Source: a bacterium (GTDB lineage Bacteria > Cyanobacteriota > Vampirovibrionia > Gastranaerophilales > Gastranaerophilaceae). Taken from it: a DNA stretch of 64,000 bases. Where the stretch lies: positions 1 through 64,000 of the forward strand of contig JAGAXG010000007.1 in NCBI GenBank assembly GCA_017941035.1, written 5' to 3'. Shown here in pieces: positions 34,140 to 44,819 of the stretch (the stretch's first letter is position 1; every line of letters begins with the position of its first letter). The position numbers were made by a program, and so were the translations under genes. The notes under the pieces are model-generated. The model ran no database searches. It was not told where the DNA came from and was given only the letters and a program-made list of their open reading frames with translations.

Positions 34140-34772
34140 TTAAAATAATTTTAATTGTTTTTGAAAATGTTTCTCTAAAAATGAAGGTCTGTGATATTTA
34201 CAAAGCCCATATTCGTCAATTGCTTTTAAATGTTCCGGAGTCAAATATCCGGCATTTAAATCCCAATGATACTGAGGAAATTCTTTTGCTAATTGCTGCA
34301 TATACCTGTCACGAGAGACTTTCGCGAGAATACTTGCTCCTGCAACAGATGCAGATTTAGCATCGCCCTTTATTATAAATTGCTGAGGATAAATGTAATC
34401 TTTAATTAATTTATTTCCGTCAACAAGAGTTATAAAATCATTTAAACCGGCCTCTTTTACCACATTTTCGCAAGCTAGCTTCATCCCTTTTAAAGACGAA
34501 TTTAAAATATTTATTTTTTCTATTTCTTCAACTTCAATACAAACAACAGAATTTATAGAATTCGGCATTATAATATCATATAATTTTTCTCTTGCAGTTT
34601 TAGATAACTTTTTAGAGTCATTTAACCGTTCTAAATCAGTAATCAAGGTATCCGTAATATCAGGGAAATATACACATGCACAAAAAACACCTCCGGCAGC
34701 AGGTCCCCTACCTGCTTCGTCTGTACCAATTACAGCACCTAAATTTTTATCAAAATTGAACAATGTGTTCAT
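34140..34772 (-). CDS. rnhB: Ribonuclease HII
   Basis: 210-residue enzyme that cuts RNA in RNA-DNA hybrids and at single ribonucleotides in DNA. Catalytic acidic residues appear in IGTDEAGRGPAAGGV (D18, E19), and further family motifs are NDSKKLSKTAREKL and SVAGASILAKVSRDRYM. The C-terminal YHRPSFLEKHF is also typical. It overlaps the stop of the SIMPL gene by one base and so is probably translated with it. Confidence 0.95.
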   Translation of the reverse strand: MNTLFNFDKNLGAVIGTDEAGRGPAAGGVFCACVYFPDITDTLITDLERLNDSKKLSKTAREKLYDIIMPNSINSVVCIEVEEIEKINILNSSLKGMKLACENVVKEAGLNDFITLVDGNKLIKDYIYPQQFIIKGDAKSASVAGASILAKVSRDRYMQQLAKEFPQYHWDLNAGYLTPEHLKAIDEYGLCKYHRPSFLEKHFQKQLKLF

Positions 34773-35497
34773 TATTTTACTCTAAATGTTACATTAGCTA
34801 CTGAAGTAATTTTTTTCTTGATTGATGATGTATCATTTATACCGTAATCAGAAACATTTGTGGAATCTTCAGGTGTAATCTGAAATACACCCATTTGTAC
34901 AGACTGAATTTTCCCAACTTTATTATTTGTAGCTTTTAACATAGCTTTTGCTCTTTGTTTTGCATCTTTAGATGCTTTTTCAAGCATTTCGACCTTCAAA
35001 TCAGATAATTTTGAATAATAATAAGAAGGTTCATAACCACTCACATCAACACCCTTTTCAGTTAATGTATTAATATCAGTTGATAATTTTTTAATCTTAT
35101 TTACATCATTAGATTTTACAGAGTACTTTTGATCTGCATTAAATCCTACAATTTTATTAGTCGTATTCCCGTTGTAAGTAATTTCATACAAATTATAGCC
35201 ATTGATATATTTTTCTTCGATTTCATCTTTTGCAAAACCTTGAGATAGCAAATAATCTTTCACAATAGGGTTTTGCTTTTTAAGTTTTGCATAAGCATCA
35301 GCACGAGAAGTTCCTCTTGCATTCACCTCAAATTCGTAAACGCCCTTATCCGAAGTTACATTTTGCGAATAAGACCCTGTAACAGATATGACATTTTTTG
35401 ATAAAGATGACGAAATTATAACAGTAGCTATAATACCTGCCAAACCTATAACCAAACCTAATAATAATACTTGAAATTTTTCTATTTTTTCTAACAT
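34772..35497 (-). CDS. SIMPL-domain (DUF541) membrane-anchored protein
   Basis: 241-residue protein anchored by an N-terminal helix (VLLLGLVIGLAGIIATVIIS) with a periplasmic SIMPL/DUF541 domain: SVTGSYSQNVTSDKGVYEFE, VSGYEPSYYYSKLSDLKVEM, and ASKDAKQRAKAMLKATNNKV. An in-frame ATG at 35515 would put the AAAGGAG (35504-35510) inside the gene, so the ATG at 35497, 6 bases after that site, is preferred. Members such as YggE are linked to stress responses, but the biochemical role is unknown. Confidence 0.87.
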   Translation of the reverse strand: MLEKIEKFQVLLLGLVIGLAGIIATVIISSSLSKNVISVTGSYSQNVTSDKGVYEFEVNARGTSRADAYAKLKKQNPIVKDYLLSQGFAKDEIEEKYINGYNLYEITYNGNTTNKIVGFNADQKYSVKSNDVNKIKKLSTDINTLTEKGVDVSGYEPSYYYSKLSDLKVEMLEKASKDAKQRAKAMLKATNNKVGKIQSVQMGVFQITPEDSTNVSDYGINDTSSIKKKITSVANVTFRVK

Positions 35498-35575
35498 GAT
35501 AATCTCCTTTGACATTATTTTACAAAAAACAATTTTAAGTTACAATATCAATATAAGAAAGGAGAATAAAAAATT

Positions 35576-36385
35576 ATGAAAAAGGTTTTATTAGCACTTT
35601 TTGCCGTTTCATTGATTGCCATACCTACTTTTTCGGCAACAACATACAATTCGGCAAACAGAGTTCAAGAAGTCGGGGAAGCACTTTTGACAAAAAGCGG
35701 AATTCCAATATCTAACATCAAATTTACAGTTGTTTCCGACACGCCAAACAACTCAAACTTTATTTCAACAAAAGTAGTAAACATTTCAAGTTCAGAACTT
35801 GCATTTGCAGGTAACGACAATGAAACAGCAGCAGTTGTAGCTGCTGAATTCGGGCATATTGTACTTGGACATGCTTCAAAAGACAAGGTTGTATCTTTAC
35901 TTACAACGAGTGCAAATACGAAAGTCTCAACTTCTGAAGCAGTTCAAACTTTTGCATCAAATTACAAAACTTCAAAAAATGATAAAGACGCAGATTTAGT
36001 TGGTGTAAATTTAATGGTAAATGCTGGTTATAACCCACTTGCAATGATTGTTGTATTAACAAAACAAACAGGAACATACTGGGATACAATTGTAGGCAGA
36101 CCTGCAAATGCAGACAAAGCTATGAATGTCTATGATTATATTTCTTATGTTTATCCTGAAAAATTAAAAGTTGGCTACGGATGTAATGAATATAGAAATT
36201 TCTTAGCATATGCAAACACTATTACAGAAGAAAGAAAAGACAATAAAAAATTAGCTAAAAATTATGATAAAACATATAAAAAAGCTAAGAAAAATACAGC
36301 AAACAGCATTACTAAATTTAAAACCCGCGGAGGAATCAGCGGATGGGATGCAGTTTACGGATTGTTAAATTCTTCTCAACAATAA
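35576..36385 (+). CDS. Secreted M48-like protein lacking the zinc-binding histidine
   Basis: 269 residues with a Sec signal peptide (MKKVLLALFAVSLIAIPTFS). The fold markers of M48 peptidases are visible: VVAAEFGHIVLGHA around residues 88-100 and KDADLVGVNLMVNAGYNPLA later, corresponding to AHExxH and EADxxG...AGYxP. The first zinc ligand is Ala (A90) where His is expected, E91 and H94 remain, and the distal Glu has become Asp. It is therefore probably a pseudoprotease. The C-terminal 50 residues are Lys-rich and helical. GGAGAATAAAAAATT precedes the ATG. Confidence 0.75.
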   Translation: MKKVLLALFAVSLIAIPTFSATTYNSANRVQEVGEALLTKSGIPISNIKFTVVSDTPNNSNFISTKVVNISSSELAFAGNDNETAAVVAAEFGHIVLGHASKDKVVSLLTTSANTKVSTSEAVQTFASNYKTSKNDKDADLVGVNLMVNAGYNPLAMIVVLTKQTGTYWDTIVGRPANADKAMNVYDYISYVYPEKLKVGYGCNEYRNFLAYANTITEERKDNKKLAKNYDKTYKKAKKNTANSITKFKTRGGISGWDAVYGLLNSSQQ

Positions 36386-36392
36386 TATAAAA

Positions 36393-36427
36393 AAGTGCAC
36401 CTTAGATAGAAAAGGTGCACTTTTTTT
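36393..36427 (+). terminator. Intrinsic terminator after the M48-like gene
   Basis: AAGTGCACCTT (36393-36403) pairs with AAGGTGCACTT (36412-36422), followed by five more T. Confidence 0.9.
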
Positions 36428-36590
36428 ATTAATCAAACATTCATTCTCGAACTAGCTTATTTATTGAATTTATAAATTTGTTCCGTATCTTCCCCATTTG
36501 ATTAACTATTTTTATCATTTGCACCTTAATAGAAAGATTATCAATTAAGAAACAATAAATTTTAAATGTTTTATTTAGACTTGATCAATA

Positions 36591-36625
36591 AAAAAGACCC
36601 GCGATATCTAATCGCGGGTCTTTTT
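36591..36625 (-). terminator. Terminator of the autotransporter gene
   Basis: AAAAAGACCCGCGAT (36591-36605) and ATCGCGGGTCTTTTT (36611-36625) form a perfect 15-pair stem with a 5-base loop. It lies 10 bases after the minus-strand stop codon. The 160 bases between this and the previous terminator hold no feature I can identify. Confidence 0.93.
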
Positions 36626-36635
36626 CTTTTTTATT

Positions 36636-39600
36636 TTATTTTGCCATTTCTTTTACTGTAACTCTCCCATTTGCAACTTTTGGAGAAGATGCATTTGCTT
36701 TAGATTTCTTAATTACAGTTCTGGAAGATTTAGAAGTACTACTTGGTTTAGAAGATGTGCTCAAATTCTTACCAATAGACCATCTAAATCCTGTTTGCAA
36801 TCCTACACCGGTTCTACCGCCGTTAGTAAAGTATGTTTGGAAGAAGCCAGTCAATCTTTCACCCCAAGTCTTTCTTACACCAATTCCATATTTAACGAAC
36901 GGTCTGACAGAAAGTTCAGGTAATGCAATATCATTTGCATGGAAATCAGTCTTATCAATAATATTCCATACAAAGCTTACACCAATATATGGCTGCCATC
37001 CATTTTTCAAATTACCGATAAATTTCAAACCTGGTTCAATTTGAATACCGTGTAACGGTTTTGTATTGATTCTTACACCGGCAGCATTTGTATAATCGAA
37101 TGTATTAACAAATGAATATGAAGCTAAGAAACTTGGTTGAATAATGAAGCTTCCTTTTGCTAATTCCCAGTTGTAACCTGTCTTAGAAGCAACACCGGCC
37201 ATTAACATTGCGAAATTTTCGTGTCCATAGAAAGTATTTGCTTCAGCAGCATTTGCGCCGGCATTGACAGTTAATCCCGTAAAGAAATTACCTTTATATG
37301 CCATACCAACTAAACCAAGTGTACCACCATTTTGATAGATACCTACATTATTATATGTTTGGTGAGATCCATTGTAACCAATGTATGCTCCCCACATACC
37401 ATCCCAACCGTGGCCTAAATCTTTCATTTCAGATTCACCGCCGAAGAATGAACCGTAAGCGATGTTTGAAACTTTAGGACCGTGTTTCAAATTAACTTTT
37501 TCAAATGTTGCATAAGGTCTGAACCAAGCACCTGCGTGATCCATTGCTGTCTGATTTGGATCATAAGTTACAAAATTAGTTTGACCTGCTGCAGCGTATT
37601 TATTTCTCAATTTCAAAGCTTGACGTTGTCTCTTAGTCATCAACATGTACATATCCATGTTTCTGAAAGCTTCATCATAAGAATTTAATTGAGTTAAATA
37701 ACCGCCCAATTGAGCTGCTACAGAACTTGCAACAATTGAAGGATTAAAGCTTGAGTAGTCATTTCTACCTGATGATGGCAAGATTGTTAACATACCATCA
37801 GAAGAAACACTTGCTGTCATTTTTCTAATTGGAGTCATTTCAGTAAATGTTTTGTTCAATAATTCATCCCCAATAGTAAGATTATTAAGGTTAGTAGCCT
37901 TAGACAAATCTATCTGGGTAGTATGATGAACAATTTTACTTAAATCTTGCAATCCAATATCAGTCAATGTTACACCGTCATCAGAAGATTGCTGAGCATT
38001 ATTGAATTTATCTCCAGCTCCTGACAATGCATTAATATCAGCTTTAACTTGAGAACCATCATCAAGCGTTACAGAGTTAAATTCTGAAGTTCCACCATTC
38101 ATGGCATTCAATGTAGAATCTTCGTTGACAATAACTGAAGAGCCGTTATCTGAAAGGACATTTTCATTTGGCAAGTTTAATTGACCATTTTCAACAACAA
38201 CAGTTGCATCTTTTATTGTTGTTCCATCTGCGATATTAAATACCGTACCAGGATCAGACGCAGTACCTGCAGTTCCTGAATTACCGTCTAAACTTACCCA
38301 ATTTTCATTATTATCACTTAATATATCATTATCTACAGTATAATTATCCGCATCAGTTGAGAATCTTATATCAGAATAATCATCAGTTAAAGATTCATCT
38401 GAAAGATTAATTTGCGCAACATCAAATGTATCACTTGTAGAAGTTTTACCGTCAGCATTAACTGTTACATTTGCATTATTGATGTTAACATCATCAACTC
38501 CGTGCATTGTACTTTTAATAGTAACTGGATTATATCCATCTCCATTGATATCAACAGAAGAACCGGCTCCTGCAGTCGCAGTTACATCATTATCAAATGT
38601 TCTGCTTCCTTGAGTATTGATTTCTAAATTAGCACCGTTAGCTCCTGTACTATCAGCTTCAAGATTGATAGTTTGTCCTTTATCATTCTCATCTGTAATA
38701 GTACCACCGTCATTTAATGCTAACGTAGCACCACTCTTAACATTTACAGGATTTGTTGCATTTGTAATTGCTGATTCAACATTCGCGACTTTATCATTAT
38801 CACCATAAACAGAAACATTTACACCATTATCTCCGCCGTCAATATCTTGTGATAATGTCAAGTTCTCATTAATGGCAGCAAGTATCAATTCACCACCATC
38901 AACCGTAGCATCACCATCTACCTCAAGTTCTGCATCATCAACAATTGCCAATACAGAATTATTACCAACATTTAAGTCTCCACCAATATCAGCTTTTGAA
39001 GCATTACCTTGACCGTCATTACCTCTGATTACAAGTGCATTGCCATCAGCAACATCAACATCACCGGATGTAGTCAACTGTGAGCCGCCATTTACAGCCA
39101 AGTCGGATCCTGTAGTCGGAGAAGTTCCATCGTTACCAACAACAACTGAACCCTGTTCAATATCACTGCCGTCTGTTTGTACAGAACCATTGATATTAGT
39201 AGTACCATCGCCGGTAACATCTGAATTTAATGAATTTTGATCATGATTTTCACCATCGTTCAAATTCAAAATACCATCGTTATCAACTCCGCCTTCAAAA
39301 CCACTTGCAGTAGTGTTTATAACACCATCTTCCGAAGTTGGATCAGTTGGATCTGCAGCAGCGTTAGTAATAGCACCTTTAATAACACCATCACCTGTAT
39401 TATTTATCACACCACCAGCTTTGTTTGTGACAGTACTATTTTGATTAATTTCAGCAGTGTTGTTTACTGTACCACTGTTATCAATATCAGCACCAATCTT
39501 AGCATTATCACCGGTGTTAGTTAATTCTGCTCCATCTTCTACTATTATTTTATTATTAGTAGTACCGCTATTACGGTGAATCAATCCGGAATTGTTCAAT

Positions 39601-42600
39601 TTACCGCCTGATTTAACAGTAGTTTCACCTACAGTAATTGAAGAACCGTCTGCGATAGATAAAACCGCATCATCTTCAATATTCAAAGCATCTTGAGCAA
39701 TATTTTTGCCGATTCCGGTTTCTACATGACCTTCTATATTTGTAGTACCATCTCCTATAATCGCACTAGCAGTAGTCCTTACGTCAGATTCATCATCTCC
39801 GCCGGCTAAATTCAGCACACCTGAGTTGTTTGTACCGGTTGTAGTTTCAGTAACAAGCTTATCAGCATCTATACTAAGAACACCATCATTTTTAATATAT
39901 ACAGAACCTTGTTTTATTGAACCAACAGTAACATTATCTGCATTGCCATCTTCATTACCGATCGTAGTTCTACCTTTACTGTCTGTAGCATTTGTAATTG
40001 AATCAATAGAAGTTTCACCTGTAAGAACTACACCTTTTGTACCACCGCCATTATTTATGATGTCAGTACCATTACCTGTCATAGTAACATTATCAAGTTT
40101 TACGGTACCACCTTTTGTATTATCAATTGCTGTTCCGCTAAATCCTGAAATTGTAGCGCCATTATCTCCACCTTTAATAGTCAATGTTTGAGTATTTTTA
40201 GCAAGAGTAATAGATTGATCCGCACCTGTTATTGTTTTACCGTCAGCAGTAACTGATAATGAAGTACCACCTAATTTCAAATCAGATGCACTTGTCAAAT
40301 CACCATCACCAACTGTATAAGCTTTTGAATCAATAGCAGATCTGATTGCATTTTCTAAGTTAGTATGATTACCTGAGATATCTCCGGAAGTATTATCATA
40401 AGAAAGTAACAATCCACCTGTTATTGTTGAGCCGTCATGAGCTTTATCATCAATTTGAACGTCTGTAAAATTAACTTTATCAGCGATATCAGAATGAGCA
40501 ACATGAACAACAAACTCTGTTTGAGTCGGATCAGAATTAATTGATATGTGGTTAATATCAATTCCGTTATCACCAACAATACTTGCTGCAGTAATTGAAT
40601 CTGCATCTTGATTTGCAAAATCAACATCCAAATCGACTCTCAAAGCATTTGCTGTTGTATCAACAATACCTAAATTAACATCATGATCATAAGCATTATC
40701 AACCAAGCTCAAAATACCTGAACCTTTAACAGTTGAATCTGAGATATCACCACCATTAGTAACGTCTAATTTCATAGTACCTGAGTTGATATCAATTGTT
40801 TGATCTGCAATAGCTTTTGCTATAGTAACATTTGAAGTTGAAGTTGTTTTGATAGTAACCGTACCACCTGAAACAGTTCCGGTACCGTCATCTATACCTG
40901 CAATATTGTGAGTAAGCGAACCACCTGTCAATTCAACTTCACCACCGCCTACAGCGATTGTTGAAGAAGCATCAGTAGCGATTTTAGAAGCATTAGAAGT
41001 AATTTTACCGCCTGTAACAGTTAAATTTCCTGTAACTTCACTATTTTCAGCACTGTTAGCAACTTGACCGCCATTAACAGTCAATGCACCATCGATTTTG
41101 GCATTGTTAGTTAAAGTACCTTTTGCAACAGCAACATTGTTACCTGAAACGTCACCATTAAATATAACTTCGCCTGTAGAACTTTCATCATTATTGATAT
41201 TTACAGTGCCGTTTGAACCATCGATACCACCGCCAATAGTGATCTTTTTACCTGAACCTGCATTCAAGCTGACGATATTTTCGTTATAAATATCATTTGG
41301 ATTACTATCTGCAGTATTACCACTGAACGAAACGTTTGTAGAATTAGCAATAATATTTATTAAACCTTTGTTATAAATAGCACCACCGTTGTCAGTTGCA
41401 GTGTTACCTGTAAAGTTTGTATCAGTAAATGAAATAACACCTACATTACCGCCTCTATCAGCACCATCGTTGAATACCGCACCACCACGTGCAGCAGAGT
41501 TATTTGTAAACGTTGAACCTGTAACTTTAACATAACCGTCACCTGCTGCATCATTGTAGAATGCGTTATAGATAGCACCACCATCTGTTGTTGCTTGGTT
41601 ACCTGTAAATTGAACGTTTGTTATATCCAATTTTCCGTTTACGTTGTTACCTTGAGCGGTATCTCTTGTTGCAATAGCACCACCTCTTGTTGAAGATGTG
41701 TTATTTGAGAATATACCTTTATCAGTGCCATTACCTGTTACAGACGCAACAGCTTCAGAACCTAGGAACAATGCACCACCACCGTCAGCACTTGTTCCTG
41801 TAACGCTATTTGATGTAAAGTTTGTGTTTTGTATTGTCAAGTTTGCAAATGCGTCTACAGCACCACCATCAGATTTAGCAGTGTTTGACGTAAATGTTGA
41901 ATCAGAAATAGTCATAAATGCATTTGCTGTTTGCAATCTTTCAAGAATTGCACCACCTTGTTCTCCTGCAGAGTTATTTGAGAATGTTGAACCTGTAATA
42001 TTTACAGTACCCATTCTGTGGTCAATAGCACCACCATAAGTTGTAGCGCTGTTATTCGCAAATACTGTATTATTAATTGCTACATTTATATTCTTATTAC
42101 CTGTATCAATAAATATTGCACCACCTTCGTCAGCGTTATTGCCTAGATTTGCATCTGTTGTACTGCCAAATATTGCATCACTGATTGTTGTTGTATTTGA
42201 TGTATAAATAGCACCACCACGTCCAGAAGATGTATTGCCTGTAAATGTTGGGTTATAGGTTGTTGCTCCTTCAACTTCTTTTTGAATAGTCAAAGTACCT
42301 TCGTTATAAATTGCTCCGCCGTTCGGATAAGTAGTTGAAGCAGTAGCACCATTAAATGTGTCACCTGAATATGTTGCTTCTGCACTTGTTCCAAGATGTC
42401 TTTGTTGTGCAGTGTATGTTGTCGGGTCGGAGATTAATGTACCTCTGTTTATAATCGTAGAACGGATTACTGAATCTTTGATATTCAATGTTGCACCTTC
42501 TGCGTTCAGTACTGCAACAGTATTATTTGCACCCATTATAGCTTCGTTAAGATTCAATGTTCCGTGGTTTTCTAATGCGCCGTTTGAATCAGCTTTGAAA

Positions 42601-44705
42601 TCATCAAACTGAGCTTTCTCTATAGTCAAAATTGAATCTTCAGAAACAATTATACCTTTTGTATTAGCATCAGCAGCTTTAACAATATCTGTATTTGCAT
42701 CTGTACCTTTGATTAAGAAATCAGTATTTTTACTAATTGTTCTTTCTTCATCTGTAGCGGTAGCAGAACCATAAGATTCACCACCTGTGGTCAATTCATA
42801 ATCAACAGTTTGAATAGCCTCGGTTGTATCATCTACAGCTTTTGTAAGGTCTCTTTCTGAACCCTTAGCCATTTTAACAATACGTTTATCTGTACTATCT
42901 TGAACTAAAGTATACTGATAACCGCCTTTGTATGCGCTATATGCTCCGGCAAGAGAATTAGCATCCAAATCAATATAAGCATCTGTAAACAAATTGAACT
43001 TTGAATCTTCATCAATTGCAATTGATCTGTCAACATAAACGCTATCGATACCTAAAACAGTTCCGTTAATAGTATTTGCAGTGATTGAATCCCCGAAATC
43101 AAATGATATCTTAGCTCCGGATGTAACATTGATAGTATCAGCAACAATAGAAGATGAACCTACAACTTCTTCGCCTAACACACTTGTAACAGAATCTGCT
43201 CCAAGAGTAATTATACCTGTATCACCACCAATACCAAGATCTATATCTGTTTTACCATACAGATTTAAAGTCCCTGCATTATAAATACCGTTTGCAACTG
43301 TCAAATCAGCGTCACTTGTTAATTCACCGCCTAAATTAACAATGCCTGCAGATGAACCTTCTATATTCATAGTGCCTTTTAATATGGCAGATGCAGGAGA
43401 TGTGCCGGTTTTCTGAATCCAAAGACCATAACTTTCACCATTATCAGCGGAAGCAATCAATGATGATTCTTTGCCTTCAGAACCAAGAACTATATTTGCT
43501 GAATCAGATATGAATGCACCATAAGCAGTGGCATCTGTTCCTGTTGCTTCTGCATTTACTGTTAATTGGTCAGCAGTATAAGACCCATTGTCTGCTACAT
43601 GTACACCACTAGCAAATTCTTCTCCGGTAGCATTGATTGTCAAATTTCCGTTAGAAGTAAAATTCCCTGAAGAACCGCCATATTTTCCAACTTTTGTTCC
43701 GTAAGCATACTTACCTTCAACATCTACTATAGTATTTGAACCTGATAACAAGTTAACATTTCCACTGTATTGAGAATTTACACCATACGCAAAATATGAA
43801 TCTGATTTTGCTGTTACATGCAAATTATCAGAACTTGATTCTATTGTTGAATAATAACCGCTTGAAAGTAAACCTACAGCGCCATTATCACTTGAATCCG
43901 AAGTGATATTAATATTATCGCCATTAAGATAAACACCTGCATTATATGTAGCATCGGTTGTTGTCTTATCACTCAAAACGTTAATACCGGCTGTACCCAT
44001 AGATGCACCTGCATTTTTGGCTGTAATATCAGTATCACCGTTTACATAAACTTTTCCTCTATGAGCATAAATACCATGTGCATATTGACCGCCTTCTGCC
44101 TCTAGAGTAGTCAAATCAGCAGAAAGTGTAACGCTTGCACCGCTTGCATCATAGACTTGAATTGCTCTTGTATATCCTCCAGTGTTATTTGCACCAAAAG
44201 AAGAAACTTCTGTAGAATTACCCGTGAAAGTTGTTTTTGAACCATTCCATGCTTGAATACCCAAGCTGTCTTTTCCTACTGCTTGAGTATAAATTGAAAT
44301 ATTTCCGTCATATATAGTTTCTGAATTTGAACCGCCTGAACGTAGTGCTCTTGCATCTGCAGTACCTGTACTAATTGCGCTGCCAATCAAATTTCCTGTG
44401 AATGAAAAATTTGTATTTGCAGCACTGTTTTCAATAACTACATTACGTCCTGCAGCTCCGCTTGCATTTGCAATTAATGTATAATCTCCGGTAGCAAGTG
44501 AAGATTCTCCTTGTACATAAACTGCAGAATAACGATTTGAACCTAAATTTATTGTATTTGTAATCTGTTTATTAGCTTCAAGAGTAATAGCACTATCAAT
44601 TAATACTATACCATCATCTGCATTTGCACTTGTCGCACCAGCCATCATTGATGCTATCAATGTCGCCGCCATCAACACTTTCTTTGATACATTCTTCTTG
44701 CCCAT
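36636..44705 (-). CDS. Giant autotransporter adhesin with PMP-type repeats
   Basis: 2689 residues. A signal peptide (MGKKNVSKKVLMAATLIASM, cut near SANA) leads to a Gly/Asn/Thr/Ser-rich beta-helix passenger. Residues about 790-1140 hold eleven GGAI/GGAV/GGAL units paired with FTGN/FSNN/FTSN, the pattern of chlamydial polymorphic membrane proteins. Later parts carry NGGTVNN-like and hemagglutinin-like strands. The C-terminal ~300 residues form an autotransporter barrel (AWFRPYATFEKV, WGAYIGYNGSHQTYN, QPYIGVSFVWNI, TGVGLQTGFRWSIGK). Unusually, 43 Ser/Lys-rich residues follow the last strand. AAAGGAG precedes the start. It is a likely surface adhesin. Confidence 0.92.
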   Translation of the reverse strand: MGKKNVSKKVLMAATLIASMMAGATSANADDGIVLIDSAITLEANKQITNTINLGSNRYSAVYVQGESSLATGDYTLIANASGAAGRNVVIENSAANTNFSFTGNLIGSAISTGTADARALRSGGSNSETIYDGNISIYTQAVGKDSLGIQAWNGSKTTFTGNSTEVSSFGANNTGGYTRAIQVYDASGASVTLSADLTTLEAEGGQYAHGIYAHRGKVYVNGDTDITAKNAGASMGTAGINVLSDKTTTDATYNAGVYLNGDNINITSDSSDNGAVGLLSSGYYSTIESSSDNLHVTAKSDSYFAYGVNSQYSGNVNLLSGSNTIVDVEGKYAYGTKVGKYGGSSGNFTSNGNLTINATGEEFASGVHVADNGSYTADQLTVNAEATGTDATAYGAFISDSANIVLGSEGKESSLIASADNGESYGLWIQKTGTSPASAILKGTMNIEGSSAGIVNLGGELTSDADLTVANGIYNAGTLNLYGKTDIDLGIGGDTGIITLGADSVTSVLGEEVVGSSSIVADTINVTSGAKISFDFGDSITANTINGTVLGIDSVYVDRSIAIDEDSKFNLFTDAYIDLDANSLAGAYSAYKGGYQYTLVQDSTDKRIVKMAKGSERDLTKAVDDTTEAIQTVDYELTTGGESYGSATATDEERTISKNTDFLIKGTDANTDIVKAADANTKGIIVSEDSILTIEKAQFDDFKADSNGALENHGTLNLNEAIMGANNTVAVLNAEGATLNIKDSVIRSTIINRGTLISDPTTYTAQQRHLGTSAEATYSGDTFNGATASTTYPNGGAIYNEGTLTIQKEVEGATTYNPTFTGNTSSGRGGAIYTSNTTTISDAIFGSTTDANLGNNADEGGAIFIDTGNKNINVAINNTVFANNSATTYGGAIDHRMGTVNITGSTFSNNSAGEQGGAILERLQTANAFMTISDSTFTSNTAKSDGGAVDAFANLTIQNTNFTSNSVTGTSADGGGALFLGSEAVASVTGNGTDKGIFSNNTSSTRGGAIATRDTAQGNNVNGKLDITNVQFTGNQATTDGGAIYNAFYNDAAGDGYVKVTGSTFTNNSAARGGAVFNDGADRGGNVGVISFTDTNFTGNTATDNGGAIYNKGLINIIANSTNVSFSGNTADSNPNDIYNENIVSLNAGSGKKITIGGGIDGSNGTVNINNDESSTGEVIFNGDVSGNNVAVAKGTLTNNAKIDGALTVNGGQVANSAENSEVTGNLTVTGGKITSNASKIATDASSTIAVGGGEVELTGGSLTHNIAGIDDGTGTVSGGTVTIKTTSTSNVTIAKAIADQTIDINSGTMKLDVTNGGDISDSTVKGSGILSLVDNAYDHDVNLGIVDTTANALRVDLDVDFANQDADSITAASIVGDNGIDINHISINSDPTQTEFVVHVAHSDIADKVNFTDVQIDDKAHDGSTITGGLLLSYDNTSGDISGNHTNLENAIRSAIDSKAYTVGDGDLTSASDLKLGGTSLSVTADGKTITGADQSITLAKNTQTLTIKGGDNGATISGFSGTAIDNTKGGTVKLDNVTMTGNGTDIINNGGGTKGVVLTGETSIDSITNATDSKGRTTIGNEDGNADNVTVGSIKQGSVYIKNDGVLSIDADKLVTETTTGTNNSGVLNLAGGDDESDVRTTASAIIGDGTTNIEGHVETGIGKNIAQDALNIEDDAVLSIADGSSITVGETTVKSGGKLNNSGLIHRNSGTTNNKIIVEDGAELTNTGDNAKIGADIDNSGTVNNTAEINQNSTVTNKAGGVINNTGDGVIKGAITNAAADPTDPTSEDGVINTTASGFEGGVDNDGILNLNDGENHDQNSLNSDVTGDGTTNINGSVQTDGSDIEQGSVVVGNDGTSPTTGSDLAVNGGSQLTTSGDVDVADGNALVIRGNDGQGNASKADIGGDLNVGNNSVLAIVDDAELEVDGDATVDGGELILAAINENLTLSQDIDGGDNGVNVSVYGDNDKVANVESAITNATNPVNVKSGATLALNDGGTITDENDKGQTINLEADSTGANGANLEINTQGSRTFDNDVTATAGAGSSVDINGDGYNPVTIKSTMHGVDDVNINNANVTVNADGKTSTSDTFDVAQINLSDESLTDDYSDIRFSTDADNYTVDNDILSDNNENWVSLDGNSGTAGTASDPGTVFNIADGTTIKDATVVVENGQLNLPNENVLSDNGSSVIVNEDSTLNAMNGGTSEFNSVTLDDGSQVKADINALSGAGDKFNNAQQSSDDGVTLTDIGLQDLSKIVHHTTQIDLSKATNLNNLTIGDELLNKTFTEMTPIRKMTASVSSDGMLTILPSSGRNDYSSFNPSIVASSVAAQLGGYLTQLNSYDEAFRNMDMYMLMTKRQRQALKLRNKYAAAGQTNFVTYDPNQTAMDHAGAWFRPYATFEKVNLKHGPKVSNIAYGSFFGGESEMKDLGHGWDGMWGAYIGYNGSHQTYNNVGIYQNGGTLGLVGMAYKGNFFTGLTVNAGANAAEANTFYGHENFAMLMAGVASKTGYNWELAKGSFIIQPSFLASYSFVNTFDYTNAAGVRINTKPLHGIQIEPGLKFIGNLKNGWQPYIGVSFVWNIIDKTDFHANDIALPELSVRPFVKYGIGVRKTWGERLTGFFQTYFTNGGRTGVGLQTGFRWSIGKNLSTSSKPSSTSKSSRTVIKKSKANASSPKVANGRVTVKEMAK

Positions 44706-44760
44706 TCAAATTCTCCTTTTATTTATAAATAAATACTATTCTCGATTCTAATATTCACCA

Positions 44761-44789
44761 ATAATAACTGAAATAAAATTAATATGCAA
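44761..44789 (-). promoter_or_regulatory. Promoter of the autotransporter gene
   Basis: On the minus strand: -35 TTGCAT (44789-44784), 17-base spacer, -10 TATTAT (44766-44761). The start codon is at 44705, leaving a leader of about 50 bases that contains the AAAGGAG ribosome site. Confidence 0.65.
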
Positions 44790-44819
44790 CTAATTTACTT
44801 TTACTTATTAATATATATT

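Noticed and set aside
39826-40191. Several 60-120-codon plus-strand frames inside the autotransporter gene
   Set aside because: They lie antisense to a clearly coding 8-kb repeat-rich gene, have no ribosome sites and reflect its codon periodicity.
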